Shown: positions 13,326 through 24,404, counted from the stretch's first letter. The stretch is DNA of 64,000 nucleotides from Capitella teleta (GCA_000328365.1 KB308542.1:96779-160778), one strand, 5' to 3'. A program made the numbers and translations. The notes: a model not told the origin generated them from the sequence alone.

Positions 13326-13332
13326 TATAAAA
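13326..13332 (+). promoter_or_regulatory. TATA box (TATAAAA) of the small secreted-protein gene
   Basis: It lies 90 bp before the chosen ATG (13422), giving a transcription start near 13357. This rules out the in-frame upstream ATG at 13299. Confidence 0.55.
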
Positions 13333-13421
13333 GCATTCACTCTGAACATAATATTATTCGGAGATTAGGAGTCTGGCAACTGTTCCTCTTCGGTGTCTTG
13401 GTCAACACCCGAAGATTGAGC

Positions 13422-14695
13422 ATGGAGAGGAAGATTGTCGGTGGATTGATTTGTCTGATTTGCTTGCAATGTATTCAAAGTAGGTCGACACAAGAGGTTA
13501 GTCATACTTATGGTTTTGGGTTATTATGATGAACTTTGAACTTTGAACTTTTGATTCATATCTATGAACGCTGTAGTAATACGCACTTCCTTACTTGAAA
13601 GGAGATTAATCTTAATATTATGTAATCATCAGTGTATTAATGTATGGAGAAATTGGTCATATTGAAATTATTGATGGGGGTTTTGAAACATTTTCAATCA
13701 ACAATTATTCATCGATAAATAAATATTTATATCTAATGGACAAAAAAAAAAAAAAAAAAAAATACAAAAAGAACAAGTGATACAATTTGCATGTAAATAA
13801 AGAGAACGAGTGAATTCTTCCGAGTACACAGATGGCATTTGGTTACAGGAAAGAGGTCACACACCACGCGACATAACCAAAACCGCGGGAAACAAACTGA
13901 AAGAAGCATTTGGAGTTCAACCCGATACTACCCACAAGAATGTGGTCAGTTTATCTATTGCACTTGTGCTAACTAGTAGTTGTTAAAGGCGTTTCATGTT
14001 TAAGCAGTCAACGGACACCGTATGGTCAGGAGTTCACTTCACCAATGGTCTCGTAAAAGTACGGCAGAGGACACCTCGAGGTGAGTAGCGGACTAATGCA
14101 CGTTTGAGTATTTTTTTACGTTTGCATTATACACTCGTCCTGGAATTTAATTATCCCTGGTTAAACTTCCTGGTTATTTATGCATTTTTTTAATAAGACC
14201 AATCTCAACGATCCCCACCTCAAACACTGATTAATTTCGGACTTTCATTTCCTTTTAAGGTGCATTGAGGAAGAGGCCCAAGAGCAAGCGTCGAATCTAC
14301 AGTACGTTTCTCTGGTAAATTTGTATCGATCGGTCAACACTGGGCTCCAATCCACGGGATAAAGCATCCCGATAACGTTATCTATTTCAGTTACAGGATT
14401 TAATAATTCACAATAATTGAATCATTTCTGTAATTCATGAGTAGAAATTGTTTAATTTTAGATTTAAATCATACAACATTGAACTGCCATGGCGGCCATG
14501 TCTGTTGAGATCACACCATGGACATTTCTATAATCTTGGTACACATATAATATCTATTTAAAACGTTTATTTCCAGATGCTATCCGATTGCAGAAGGCGT
14601 TCAGGAAGCGTTATCGCATGACCACGCGCCAGTTCTGGTGTATGTTCATCTTTAAACATCCGGCCGAGGTCTGCTTCTACACCGGACTCAAATAA
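13422..14695 (+). CDS. Small secreted basic protein with a C-terminal disulfide-ring motif; candidate peptide-hormone precursor
   Basis: Family not recognised. Five exons with canonical splice sites and phases that close exactly: 13422-13479, 13832-13944, 14008-14080, 14260-14301, 14577-14695 (405 nt, 134 residues). Residues 1-19 (MERKIVGGLICLICLQCIQ) form a signal peptide. A polar middle follows (NGIWLQERGHTPRDITK onward), then basic clusters LRKRPKSKRR and FRKRYR that resemble prohormone-convertase sites. The last residues run RQFWCMFIFKHPAEVCFY and TGLK, with the mature part's only two cysteines spaced C-x10-C. Signal, spacer, dibasic sites and a terminal cystine ring is the layout of somatostatin, urotensin or MCH precursors; somatostatin also has a C-x10-C ring. 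I infer layout only, not homology. An antimicrobial peptide or short matrix protein is possible. A later donor at 13496 in exon 1 would put a stop in exon 2, so 13479 was chosen. Confidence 0.7.
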
Positions 14696-15429
14696 TAATA
14701 ATACTAATTATATTCATGTCATCGTTGACACACATGTGATGCCTGCTTTGTCTTTAATTACGTAATTTAAAGTTATTATCTGGGAGTTCATCCCACTAGG
14801 TGGAGGGAAAATACGGGAGGTAGACTGTTGTTTGTGGGATTCGTTACAGAGCTCATGGCAATTGATGAAAAAGAAACACCATGATTCGGTTAATTATTTT
14901 ATTTGTGAATATTCGACTTAGCCGTTTTCGACGGAATATATCACATGACCGGATTCAGGGGTGAAATTTGACGCTTTATTAAAAATATCCCGTAACTCGA
15001 AACTCGAACTTTGTTTTCATTTGTTTGTATGGTTTACCCGGATATGTTGTATTAATTTGCTGTTTAGGCATAAAGCCGATGTGTTATTTCTTTGCATGGT
15101 TTACTTCCCATGAAGCAGATCCTGTTCACCAAATAGTTCCTTGAATCTCGTGGGGATTTTTGACAATGGCCTCACATTGGCAGCATGATCGGGTTGCACC
15201 TTACACGCCGTACGTATTTCACAGAACTCTGTAATAATTCCAATTTTCACAGAAATAATGAATAATGAAACACAGTTTATTCATCAGGGATGGGGGGGGG
15301 CACGTCGTGAATTTACTCTTACTCTCACTCAAAAGTTTTTGAATTTCTATTTTCTACAGATCACGCAAAGAATATTGAAAAGGTCCGCGTTCGAGACCCT
15401 TAATATAGCTACGTCGTTGTGGTTGTGAA
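14696..15429. other. Intergenic
   Basis: No gene or repeat recognised; a G9 run sits near 15292. Confidence 0.4.
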
Positions 15430-16142
15430 TTAAAGGGATGGGGAACTAAATTTTAAATGATGTTCTATTGACTCATAGCACCAATTGATAGCATTCCGTG
15501 CCAAAAACACCATGCCTGGATGCAAGCGTAAGGAAATAATGCATTCCGAATATCGGGGTTAGCATTGCGCCTATGGGAGAATGGCTTCCATTGCGAAGTA
15601 TAGGAGGCAAACGTCAGCTGGTGGCTTGGTTTGGCTGATGGCTGATTGGTTCCGTTCCCCTCGTGAAGCTATCGATTTCAGCCAATCAGAGCAGAGCATC
15701 TTCGCCATAAAAGGACATCTTTGTTGTTTACGAAACGAAAGCGCATGCGTGGTGCACTCTGGCTGACCTTTTTACTGTTTCAGGATGAGAAACGTGGTAG
15801 GTGTCCTAGAAAATCGCTTGTTAAAATAAGAAAAATAGCGAAAAATATTTTTTTGTTTGCGCCTGACTGGTGGCAAAATGATTATTCTATCTATTTCCGA
15901 AAAGAAAATAAAAAAATATCAAGGGGTTTAGTCGCAGGACACGGTGATATGACGAGGCCCATTGTAAAAGATGGGGAACTCGGTGTTTCATCACAGCGAC
16001 TGACGTCACGCCTAAATAGCATTATATCTCCCGCGAAATCGTTAGCGATGATATTCCTTGTGTGGGCCAGGCATAAGAATCATCTTTGGTGCATCAAATA
16101 ACGACTCAAAGTCCATTTTCAACCAGTTCTCCCTCCCTTTAA
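15430..16142 (+). mobile_element. TTAA-flanked MITE, copy A (complete)
   Basis: A 713 bp element with TTAA at both ends and imperfect inverted ends AGGGATGGGGAACT and AGGGAGGGAGAACT. TTAA target sites suggest mobilisation by a piggyBac-type transposase. The interior has two short ORFs with no known domain. It also holds a promoter-like block: CCAATCAGAGC (about 15680), ATAAAAGG (about 15708) and an NRF1-like GCGCATGCG (about 15742). A CRE (TGACGTCA) lies near 16003. Copies B and C are at 40.6-42 kb. Confidence 0.75.
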
Positions 16143-17944
16143 GATTGCAATCGTAATTTGTTGGTGACAATGCAGTGCTTCGTTCATCCTGCTCAGGGCA
16201 AACTCACAGAAGTGATCGTTCTACGATGTGTCGATTCTCCTTTGTAAATTTCATACGTCCATAGTATTCGCTATAATATTATAACAATTTAATTGTGATT
16301 AGTTGACCAATACTACTCTACGAAAATTTCAAACATTTCAATTGCGCGCATAGAGCATTTCATAAGCATGCAGTGCATGATTACTAGTACATGGTAAGAT
16401 ATTTAGACGAGGGCATCCGCATTTCGGCTCGCATTACGAAGAGAAATTTGAGTAAACCATTAAATATATAATTTACTATTATAAACTAAGCATTTATTGT
16501 GTTTAATTACATGAAGTTACTGCTAACCCGCCCCCGCCCCGCCCGCATGTAGATGTACATCCGAGAGAAGCTGACCATGAACCGTGATAATATTATGGTC
16601 GTCTCTCAGAATTTAAGCTCCGGTCTCTATGGCAACGAGATGCATGCCAGTTTTGCTACACGCAGCCCTTGCCATACTTTATGTCTTTGCGTCATTCACA
16701 AATTTATAGCAGGACTTCACGGCCACATTGGCTGGTTTCCAAACGAATTGGCCGTCATCCACATCTGCAGTGAAAATAATGAAACTACATTTATTTGACC
16801 CCTGACATTTGACCTCTGAACTCGTGACACATTGCACATCGCTCACTATGACACGTCAGCGTGTCCAGGATAATTTATTCAACACAGAGTGCAGTGCAAA
16901 TTTAATAAAATTATCAATTCAACTCTAAATCTTACATAATGAACAGACGTTTGATTTGAGGCACTCAGACACTAAAATTACATTTGCATTCAAATATACA
17001 CACATTTATAAAACACTTAAAGCAACATTACATCAACACACAGCAATAATAGGCAAGAAGCAATTTTTTCTTTTCTTTTTACGTTTACGTTTGTGTTAAT
17101 TTGTTTGTGTTAATTTTGTTTGTGTTAATTCCTTCCTCTCTTCTTCCCTGTACCGCACAATTTTCTAAATTTCATTTTAATTTGTTCTGCACCTGGAGCT
17201 AGCCGCTCACCAGAAAGGGCTTTTAAGCCTAATGCCAGCTCCTTGGGAAACAACAATTCACAAATTTTATGCTATTTTATCCTTTGTTCATTATTTTTTT
17301 CCCAAAATAAACTTCCTTCCTTCCTTCCTTTCTCTCCAACAAACTACTTTGTGATTTGAGTTTTTTTAAATGGATATCGTGACTATCAGGTAGTTCTTAT
17401 TTCTAAACATCATCTTTTATTGACAATGCTGCTATCAGGTAGTATCAGTACTGGGGGAGGAGCGATAAGGGAAGAGGGGTTTAAGCGAACCTCAATTCAT
17501 TTCGGAACCTTTTTAGATCGATTCTATGGGCTTTTGGGAGACGAATTTTGAAAAAAATTCGGTCGACTGCAAATGATATTCAAGACAAATTGAAATGAGA
17601 ATTTCTTGAAATGAGAATAGCTTGAAACGAGATGAGTGCGAGATTTCTTTTATGAGAACTGCTGAAAGATCTGCTCACTCGACGGCTGCCATTACAGAAC
17701 TACACTTGGAAGAATTACTTTTATGACATCCCTACGGTATGAACGCGAGAAAGCAAGATTTTAATTAACCTTTCAATTCAAGATTCGTCCGCGTGCCCTG
17801 TTTCATGCTGCTGCTGGTGGTTGCTGCTGCTGGTGGTTCTATTCACGTTTCGTACGAATCAATCATTTCGAGGGAATTTGTACAATTTGGGAGATGAGTG
17901 TTCGTTGCATATCATGTTAAAGTGTCTTATGAATATGGTTATTT
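16143..17944. other. Intergenic
   Basis: No gene seen. A 16 bp unit TTTGTTTGTGTTAATT is repeated about three times at 17085-17130, followed by (CTTC)n near 17320. The stretch 17200-17310 resembles a retroelement 3' tail but I cannot name it. Confidence 0.4.
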
Positions 17945-18133
17945 AAAGGGCTTAATTATTATTATTAATCCTGGAATCCTGAAGCCTGATGGCTTAATTA
18001 TGTGGTCAGAGGCGGTAATCAGGTGTTAAGTGCCTTACCCAAGGACACAAGGTTGGTGGCTGGCTTCGAACCTCCAGTGGCCAGCGCCAAGCCTTTTTGA
18101 GGCGAGCACGCTAACCACTCGGCCACCACCTCT
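17945..18133 (-). mobile_element. tRNA-derived SINE of a second family
   Basis: On the minus strand the head reads GGTGGCCGAGTGGTTAGCG, with A box TGGCCGAGTGG (18125-18115) and B box GGTTCGAAGCC (18072-18062), as in tRNA-Ser/Leu. A body containing the complement of GTGCCTTACCCAAGGACACA follows. It is unrelated to the SINE at 9850. Ends are approximate. Confidence 0.7.
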
Positions 18134-18239
18134 CCGAAATGATGAATGCTATTTGAACTCAAAGGGTTAGTACAGTATCAAATTAATGGTCAATTCAAAC
18201 CGATCCTATTTAATTGATGACAGGTTTAGTGCTAGTAAA

Positions 18240-18355
18240 CTTGCTGGAAAGTATCAATTTATTAATACATCAATATATATATCAATACATCAATATATAT
18301 ATCAATATAATATAATATATACATCAATATATATATCAATTATTAATACATCGTA
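18240..18355. repeat. AT-rich minisatellite (ATCAATATATAT units)
   Basis: Tandem, imperfect units of ATCAATAC / ATCAATATATAT. Confidence 0.8.
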
Positions 18356-18462
18356 TAACGTACATGATTGTAACATGAATTCTCCAATCTGTTGCGGATT
18401 TTGCCCATAACTTAGCATCCTCGGTGAATCGAGCAGACTAGAAAGATTGGCGCTACTTCAAC

Positions 18463-19290
18463 TTGAAGCCGCTGTACGCCATGAATGAGACACCAGAATG
18501 GCGTCTGTTGTATAAAGCGTGTTGTTCATGTCATCTGGTGCAATTTAAGGCATCCGATCCTCAATTTACTTTTGATCATTTCTTGAGTATCGTTGCTGCC
18601 ATCAAGAGCATTCGTCCTGAGGCAATTCACTTCTATCCTGTCGAGGGAATCCTTCCTGATATTGATAAATGGACTTAAATACTTGGTTTGAGGAACTGCT
18701 CTATTCTTTCCCTTGGCTGTACCTTGATTCGCGATCATTATCTGAGATATGCAGCGAGGGAGGAGAACCTAAAGTTTCTTTTGTTGCTGGCCAACAAAGC
18801 TTCACTTGGCATCTATCTCGATCTGTCAACGCTGATTCTGGATTTCGAGAGCACCGTTCGAGATGCGGATGTCGTGACTGGAAAGCTCGCTAAAGTCACG
18901 AATCAACTGTCGTCTCAACTGGAATGCAAACCTGAAGCCTGTCCTGAACATTTATCGTCATCTGCAGTTGAAAATCACCTATAACACTAGTATCTCCTTA
19001 TCGATTCTGTGAATTACCACGGAAATATACAAGGCTACAAATGCGTGGTGTTGAATTCCTCGTTTGTGGCTACAGAACTGCTGTAACCGGAGACGGCTGA
19101 CAAACCGCTGCCTAACTTCATCAGAAAATTGTTCTAACAACAGGAAGCCATTCCAAAACTTGAGCCACAGAAGGTTAAAGGGAAGAAGGGAGAAGTTGTG
19201 CCAAATGTGCCATTATGTGTGGTTTGGCGGCGGACAAATGGATTACGTGTTCTACCTGAGTGTTCTCAGCGTAATAATTGCATATTAAAC
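18463..19290 (+). pseudogene. Remnants of a DXD-type (Gly_transf_sug-like) glycosyltransferase, two tandem pieces
   Basis: Two decayed pieces of a host glycosyltransferase. The first (18463-18984, in shifting frames) keeps VQFKASDPQFTFDHFLSIVA, AIKSIRPEAIHFYP, NTWFEELL and the region that normally reads RYAxLxxxGGIYLDLDT, here RYAAREEN...LGIYLDLSTLIL. The final D of the DXD metal site has become S. The second piece (about 19140-19290) restarts the domain: VPNVPLCVWFGGG, QMDYVFYLSVLS, matching the family's usual 'IPxxxHxIWFGG...YLSxLSAI' opening. Stops and frameshifts lie between the blocks and no credible splice sites rescue them. In animals these enzymes act in the Golgi. It reads as a tandem gene pair that has died. 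Confidence 0.55.
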
Positions 19291-19509
19291 ATATCATAAT
19301 TGCATCATCATATAGATCATAACGTTACCAAAATGTATTCGAAAACCCCTCTTCGTCGAAAACCCTCTTCGTCGAAGTGTTTTCGCTGGTCCCTTCAAAT
19401 TCGAGTTAGCCGGGTTTAGTTGGCCCCTGGGAGACATAACTACCGACAACTCTTGTGAATTTCAATCGAATGCAAAACGACCAGGAAATTAATTTTCAAA
19501 CGTTTATTA

Positions 19510-20003
19510 ATAAAATTAAAAACAACGATTCAACATTATCACAAATCGTATATATATCACACATTGAGTCTAAGCATTATTGGATATCATATAAGTTTCA
19601 TCGATTAAGTACTTAAAAATAATAATTCAACATCATCACAAAAGTTACATTATATATATACATATTGATTATAAAAACATTGATATAATGAGTTTCATCG
19701 ATTGAGTACGTAAAAATTACAATTCATAAAAAAAAAAAAAAAAAAAAAAAATATGCTAACCATAATAACTTAAGCCTTTCTATTTTAACCTTGCATTTTC
19801 TAGTATTTAATGATTTTTCTTTTTACCTCTGTACAGCGCATTTGAATGTTCTTTGATATTGCTGAAAATGCGTTTTAAATGTAATAAATGAAATGAAATG
19901 AAATAATAACAAAATATCATCACAAAAGTTACATTAATTACATATTGATTATAAAGAACATTGATATAGTTTTATCGATTGCGTACGCGTATTAATATTT
20001 TTA
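19510..20003. repeat. About 100 bp unit tandemly repeated three times, split by a LINE tail
   Basis: Units at about 19510-19619, 19620-19718 and 19905-20003 share CATCATCACAAAAGTTACAT, CATATTGATTATAAA and TTATCGATTG-GTACG. The gap between units 2 and 3 holds an A-tract and a LINE 3' tail. Confidence 0.75.
19725..19904 (+). mobile_element. LINE 3' tail, 5'-truncated insertion
   Basis: After an A-tract (19729-19751) comes CTGTACAGCGCATTTGAATG, then TGTAATAAATGAAATGAAAT, the typical end of CR1/L2-like LINEs: a 'TGTACAGCGC' 3' UTR followed by a short (ATGAA)n tail. No coding part is present. Confidence 0.55.
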
Positions 20004-20050
20004 ATTGATTTACCTGGAATGTATAAACATGATTGTCAGTCTTGACTTGA

Positions 20051-20986
20051 TTATTGAGAGGCTTGTTGCGCGCGCTGGAGAGATCTTTGGCGTTTGAGGC
20101 TCCTGTACCGAGCGACCTCCTGGCGAGTCTTGGTTGTTCCGTCTCGCCTTCTCTTGTTGGCGAACCACTTGCTGACCTGTGCGGTGGTCACGTGACCCTT
20201 CTCTGCCATTTCTGCCACGCACTGCTTTGACGGGTACGCATGGTGGCGATTGGCGATGTACCACTCAGTGAGGACATGAGTTGCTAGCTCGTTCAGGGGC
20301 TGAATCGCCGATCGCTTTGTGTAGGTAAGTAAAAGTGATGGCGAGGGATGTTCAGCTGAGGGCGCTGGTGATGAGGGCTTCCTGGGCGGATTGTCGCTCG
20401 GTGGCGTCTCAACAGACGACGGGTGAAGCACAGCAGGTCGGCTGATCTGGGGAGCATCATTATTGCACGCGGAGTAGAGGGCGTCGAGCATCGCACCCTC
20501 TGCCTCTCGGATGAGGGCGCTCTTTAGCATCGAGTGCATCTCTGCCGGTGTTGGTAGCAAAGCACCCTCGTCATAGGGAGCCTCCGTTCTCCTTCGCTTT
20601 TGTGGAGGTGGCTCTGAGTTGTCGAGGCGAGGCGTTTCCGTGAGGAGGGCTGGCTTCTCCAATGGCACTTCGGCGATCTTCATTGCGGTCCTCAGAATGT
20701 CTTCTGCCAGGAATTCAGCAGTGGGTGTTGGCTGTGAATCAAAGAAAATGTTCATTAGTTATCGCACATTAATTTGATATCGCATAAAAATGAAGTTATT
20801 ATACCACATGTCAAAACTAAAAATAATATCTCGATTTGCAGCACTCACCTCATCGAAATCCTCGGGCGTGGGAGGGGTAGGTGGGGCGTCCTGCAGCTGC
20901 TGCAGCTGGGCGGCTGGATCACTTGGCCATCCATCGAAGGAATTCAGCCAAGGCTCATGGGTAGAGAAGAAGTTCTGAGAATTCAT
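20051..20986 (-). CDS. TALE-class homeobox transcription factor
   Basis: DNA-binding transcription factor of the three-amino-acid-loop-extension class. Two exons: 20986-20849 (46 codons, MNSQNFFSTHEPWL...) and 20731-20051, 272 residues. The homeodomain lies at about residues 185-246: helix 1 LNELATHVLTEWYIANR, the TALE loop HHAYPS, and recognition helix TTAQVSKWFANKRRR. Position 50 is Ala, as in Iroquois (WFANARRR). The AYPS loop is like TGIF, and the QVS-WF-NKR stretch is like PBC, so the subfamily is open. Position 47 is Lys, unusual for TALE proteins. No MEIS, PBC or IRO box was seen. The rest is Pro/Ser/Gln-rich with a basic patch PQKRRRTE that may be a nuclear signal. A TATA box lies 68 bp before the ATG. 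Confidence 0.88.
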
Positions 20987-21053
20987 CTTGGAAGAGATCT
21001 TCGCGCTGAGAGCATCGAAAGTCGACTAATATGAAGACGAAGAAATGCGCTGG

Positions 21054-21060
21054 TTTTATA
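21054..21060 (-). promoter_or_regulatory. TATA box (TATAAAA) of the TALE gene
   Basis: Minus-strand TATAAAA 68 bp upstream of the ATG, predicting a start near 21025. Confidence 0.6.
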
Positions 21061-21129
21061 TCCATCCCGATGAATACAGATGACGATCACAAAATTTGTT
21101 CAAAATGCCGTCTCTTTTATCTCGCGCGT

Positions 21130-21300
21130 GCGACTCGCGCGTGCGTTTTCGCGGGACTTGAAGATGGGCGGAGTTTGCCAGCGTTCGGCAAAGGTGCGAA
21201 TGCTGTAGTGTTTTGAGACAACCGCGTTCGATCCGCGGAGAGTAAAACTCAGTCGGACTGCTCTTTGAACGAGAGTTGCGAACTCTCACACCACAGAGTT
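21130..21300 (-). repeat. Upstream segment of the TALE gene, copy 1 of a duplicated block
   Basis: It shares GCGTTCGGC(A/G)A(A/G)GGTGCGAAT, GAGAGTAAAAC, CTCTTTGAACGAGAGTT and AGAGTTACTCGC, in the same order and spacing, with 22555-22715. It also holds the palindrome GAGAGTTGCGAACTCTC. It sits directly upstream of the TATA box. Confidence 0.6.
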
Positions 21301-22475
21301 ACTCGCACGGGGAAGGCCCAAGCATTTTTTAAAAATAATTCTTTATTCTCAATTACCGTAAATAAAAATTAAAAATAATAATCAGTTTGAAAAGTTACAA
21401 AACAAGGTGATCACGGCGTACAGGTGTTTCTCGGACAGGGGCGCTCTGTTGACCGAGTTATAATTTCCATTATGAATTTGTGATTACTCAATTAATGAAA
21501 AAAAAAAAAATTGTTTCAGAAAATTCAGAATCGGTTGCTTCAGAAGTATTTAGCTGTGGTGGCATCGATGGGCAATGAGATTCAGATCACGAAATGACTA
21601 CGAAAATTCGATTAAATGCAGCTGCCTCTAAGTGACGTCTTAACGGATCCTGACAAGCAACAGAAACTAAGAAAAGAATCTTCTTTCAAATAGTCATTCC
21701 GATGAATCAAAGTCTGCAACAATTGCAAATCCGTCGGTTACAGTCGATTGAGTCTTTGTTCATGGAATAGTTCATAGGTAAAAGTTCTGGTGTTTGATGA
21801 AATTGAAACCAATACGAGATTTCCAGCGTGTTACATAACATGTGCTGTCAGTGTTTGGTTAAACTGAAGCTCTGGCTGTTTTGAGGTATTATAGCGATTC
21901 ATAGAAGGTGCATCGCCTGAGACAAATGCGCTGTTTGACCAACAAACTTTCAGACATTTCAACTGCTGCCTGGGAGGAATTGCTAGTTGCATCAAATTTG
22001 ATAGGTTTAAAATACGCTTTCATCTCGTTCGATTCCATGTGAAGTCATTGACACAATTCTCCTATTGATGCAACAATGGAAGCCGCGCATTCCGAGTCGT
22101 CAGTCGAGGTCATTGTTCGAAGGAACCTGTTTCCTTGAGCTGAATCCTCTCATAAACCACAATTTAGACAACCGAGAACGTCGAAATCTCACGTCACGTG
22201 ACCTGAGTGGATGCAACTTCCAGCATCTCAAAGACTCTCATTCTCTCTGCCACGATAATTATTGGTATTATGGAAGAAAAAAAAAAAAAAAAAAAAAAAA
22301 AAAAGCAAAAAAACAATGAACCAAAAAGGAAGGCTTTTCATTATTCACGAATTGATTAATCGTATTTAATTGAAAATGAACATCGTAATTCTAATTTTCA
22401 CACTTAAGGATATGTACCAAAGAATGTGACAACGCATTATGCCGGTTATATGGTTGTATGGTTGGCGTCTTTTTG

Positions 22476-22514
<39 letters not shown>

Positions 22515-22554
22515 GAACAACTTGATTTCGCTGTCCCATTTTGCTTATAAGCGA
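21301..22554. other. Between the two duplicated blocks
   Basis: No gene seen. Long A tract at 22277-22304 and T tract at 22482-22508. An E-box-like CACGTG lies near 22196. Confidence 0.4.
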
Positions 22555-22715
22555 TGAAATATCTTGCGACGGAGTTTCACAGCGTTCGGCGAGGGTGCGA
22601 ATTATCTACTTCCGCAGCGCATTGAGGGCACGGCGTTCTGACTGCTGAGAGTAAAACGCACTCTGTTTGAATGAGAGTTTAAAATTCACGTTACATAGAG
22701 TTACTCGCGTGATCA
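22555..22715 (-). repeat. Copy 2 of the duplicated TALE-upstream block
   Basis: Diverged copy of 21130-21300, about 1.4 kb further upstream in the same orientation. No TALE-like coding sequence follows it. Confidence 0.6.
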
Positions 22716-23919
22716 AAGCTCACACAATCATCAATTCCCTCTTTGATTGAGTTGCTATTCCCTGACCCCATATAATTAAAACTTCATCTCACGCAAAACC
22801 TCTTCTGAGAATTGGCCATGGAATGGGCTCCGAAATATGGTGGAGAATTTATAAAATTCATACAGTGAACAAAAAGCTCAATATTATATTTAAATTTAAA
22901 TAGAAAACAAATTATGTCAATAAAACCTTCCAATAAATATGATGCATATATTCAGAATGTTACCCATGGAAATTCAGTAAAAGATTGGTTGTACATGAAA
23001 CATATGTGTAATTATACGGAACAATGTTTTTGTTATTTAAAAAAAATCTAAATTAAATCAATTTTGCCTTAAATCCAATTTGTGTATATAATTTGTTAGA
23101 ATATTATTTTGTCTGTTAATTCAATTGTGTTCCGGGATATTTTTTGTTCATTTCTATCTTGTGCGTATTGTACATTATTCGAAATAAAATATTATTTTTA
23201 TTTTTATTATTATTAGTAGTAGTAGTGATATAGCTGTTATAATATGATACATTTGTAGTGCATACTATTTGGAAGCAGGATCGAGTGTGGTCGTTTAAAC
23301 TGACTGCTCTTTTAGTCCCTAATAATGCTTGTAATAAGCCATCCACATAATATTAAGAATATTGACAAGGTATTTTGCCTAGATTAACCTAATTTACTTA
23401 AAATAATGATAACACTGTATTTAAGTATTTTTATTTCCATCTTTGGGGCGTTATTCATTAGACGATTAAGAGAAACAGAGCAAAACGATGTGTTGAACCA
23501 AGAAAAAATAAATGAATCAATAAGAAATTGGAAATGAACATGTATATGCATTGCAAGTGAACAGAAAAACCAAGGGCCACAGGCATGCCTAATACGCCTT
23601 AATTATCCCCTCTGCAAATGGTAATGGAAAACGAGAAACGTAATAACATTATGATATTATCAATCAATGTGTTTTTATTCGGAGGTAACACAATCTTAGG
23701 TTAAATAATTAATGCAAGCAAGAATAGATGTCCTATCTCGGATCATCATTTGCTTGTAAAGGTTAAAGTATAATACAAACTTTTAATTATATTATACACG
23801 CATAAAAGAGGGATTACTTCAGGGATTGCTTAATATTAGTTAACACAAGTTATGAAGCACTCGGTATTTACATCCCAATATAAATCGTTCGGAGGACTTA
23901 AATTAATCTCTCTGCTCAA
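22716..23919. other. Intergenic, AT-rich
   Basis: Nothing recognised. A TTTATT near 23674 may be the minus-strand polyadenylation signal of the next gene. Confidence 0.4.
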
Positions 23920-24404
23920 TCATTCGATGTATACCGTCGCTCCATCAACCACTCGCTCTGGCATATTAATCATTTTGTCCTGCCAATCCTCGAGGTTTGT
24001 GGTACTCGGTCCTTTGGGTTGAGGGTTCTCACACTCTCGGAGTCGACACTCCAGAGGGTCTTCACCTCCGTCCTGCAACGGATAGTAGCCGAGGGGTTGA
24101 GCCTTGTCGATGGAGTACACTCCTGCTCGTTCCACTGCTACTGGCTTGCCTACTGGTACTGATCGGTGATTGGTTAGCTGATCGATCGGCTGCTTCTGTT
24201 GTTTCTGTTCTCGTCGACAGTCTTCGTATTCTTTCTGGGACGCAATGCATCGCCTGTAACGAAAAGAAATTCAAGAGTTTCCAAATTTACATCTCCTCCC
24301 GGGGGATGTTACCTGCAAAGGATGATGATCGCTACGAAGAGAAGAATGGCGACGATTCCTGCGGCGGCTGCTATGCCAATCAACACGGCATTATCCACTG
24401 CCAT
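23920..24404 (-). CDS. Small single-pass membrane protein, unknown family
   Basis: Two exons, 24404-24313 and 24253-23920, 141 residues. An in-frame stop just before the ATG and a splice acceptor (ctgtttcag/GTG) show that this is the true start, behind a 5' UTR intron. Residues 6-29 (AVLIGIAAAAGIVAILLFVA then IIIL) form one membrane helix after a very short N-terminus. The helix is followed by CRRC, as in a type III membrane protein with a cytoplasmic tail. The tail is acidic and Gln/Pro-rich with YEDC, GVYSI, GYYPL and TVYIE, tyrosines that could be phosphorylation or sorting sites. I do not recognise the family. Confidence 0.6.

Noticed and set aside
13299-13421. Longer N-terminus for the small secreted protein from the ATG at 13299
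   Set aside because: It lies upstream of the TATA box at 13326 and would bury the signal peptide.
15721-16101. ORFs inside the TTAA MITE as host genes
   Set aside because: They recur in all three repeat copies, with no known domain.
18062-18133. Functional tRNA-Ser/Leu gene on the minus strand
   Set aside because: The tRNA-like head continues into a repeat body; no proper acceptor stem.
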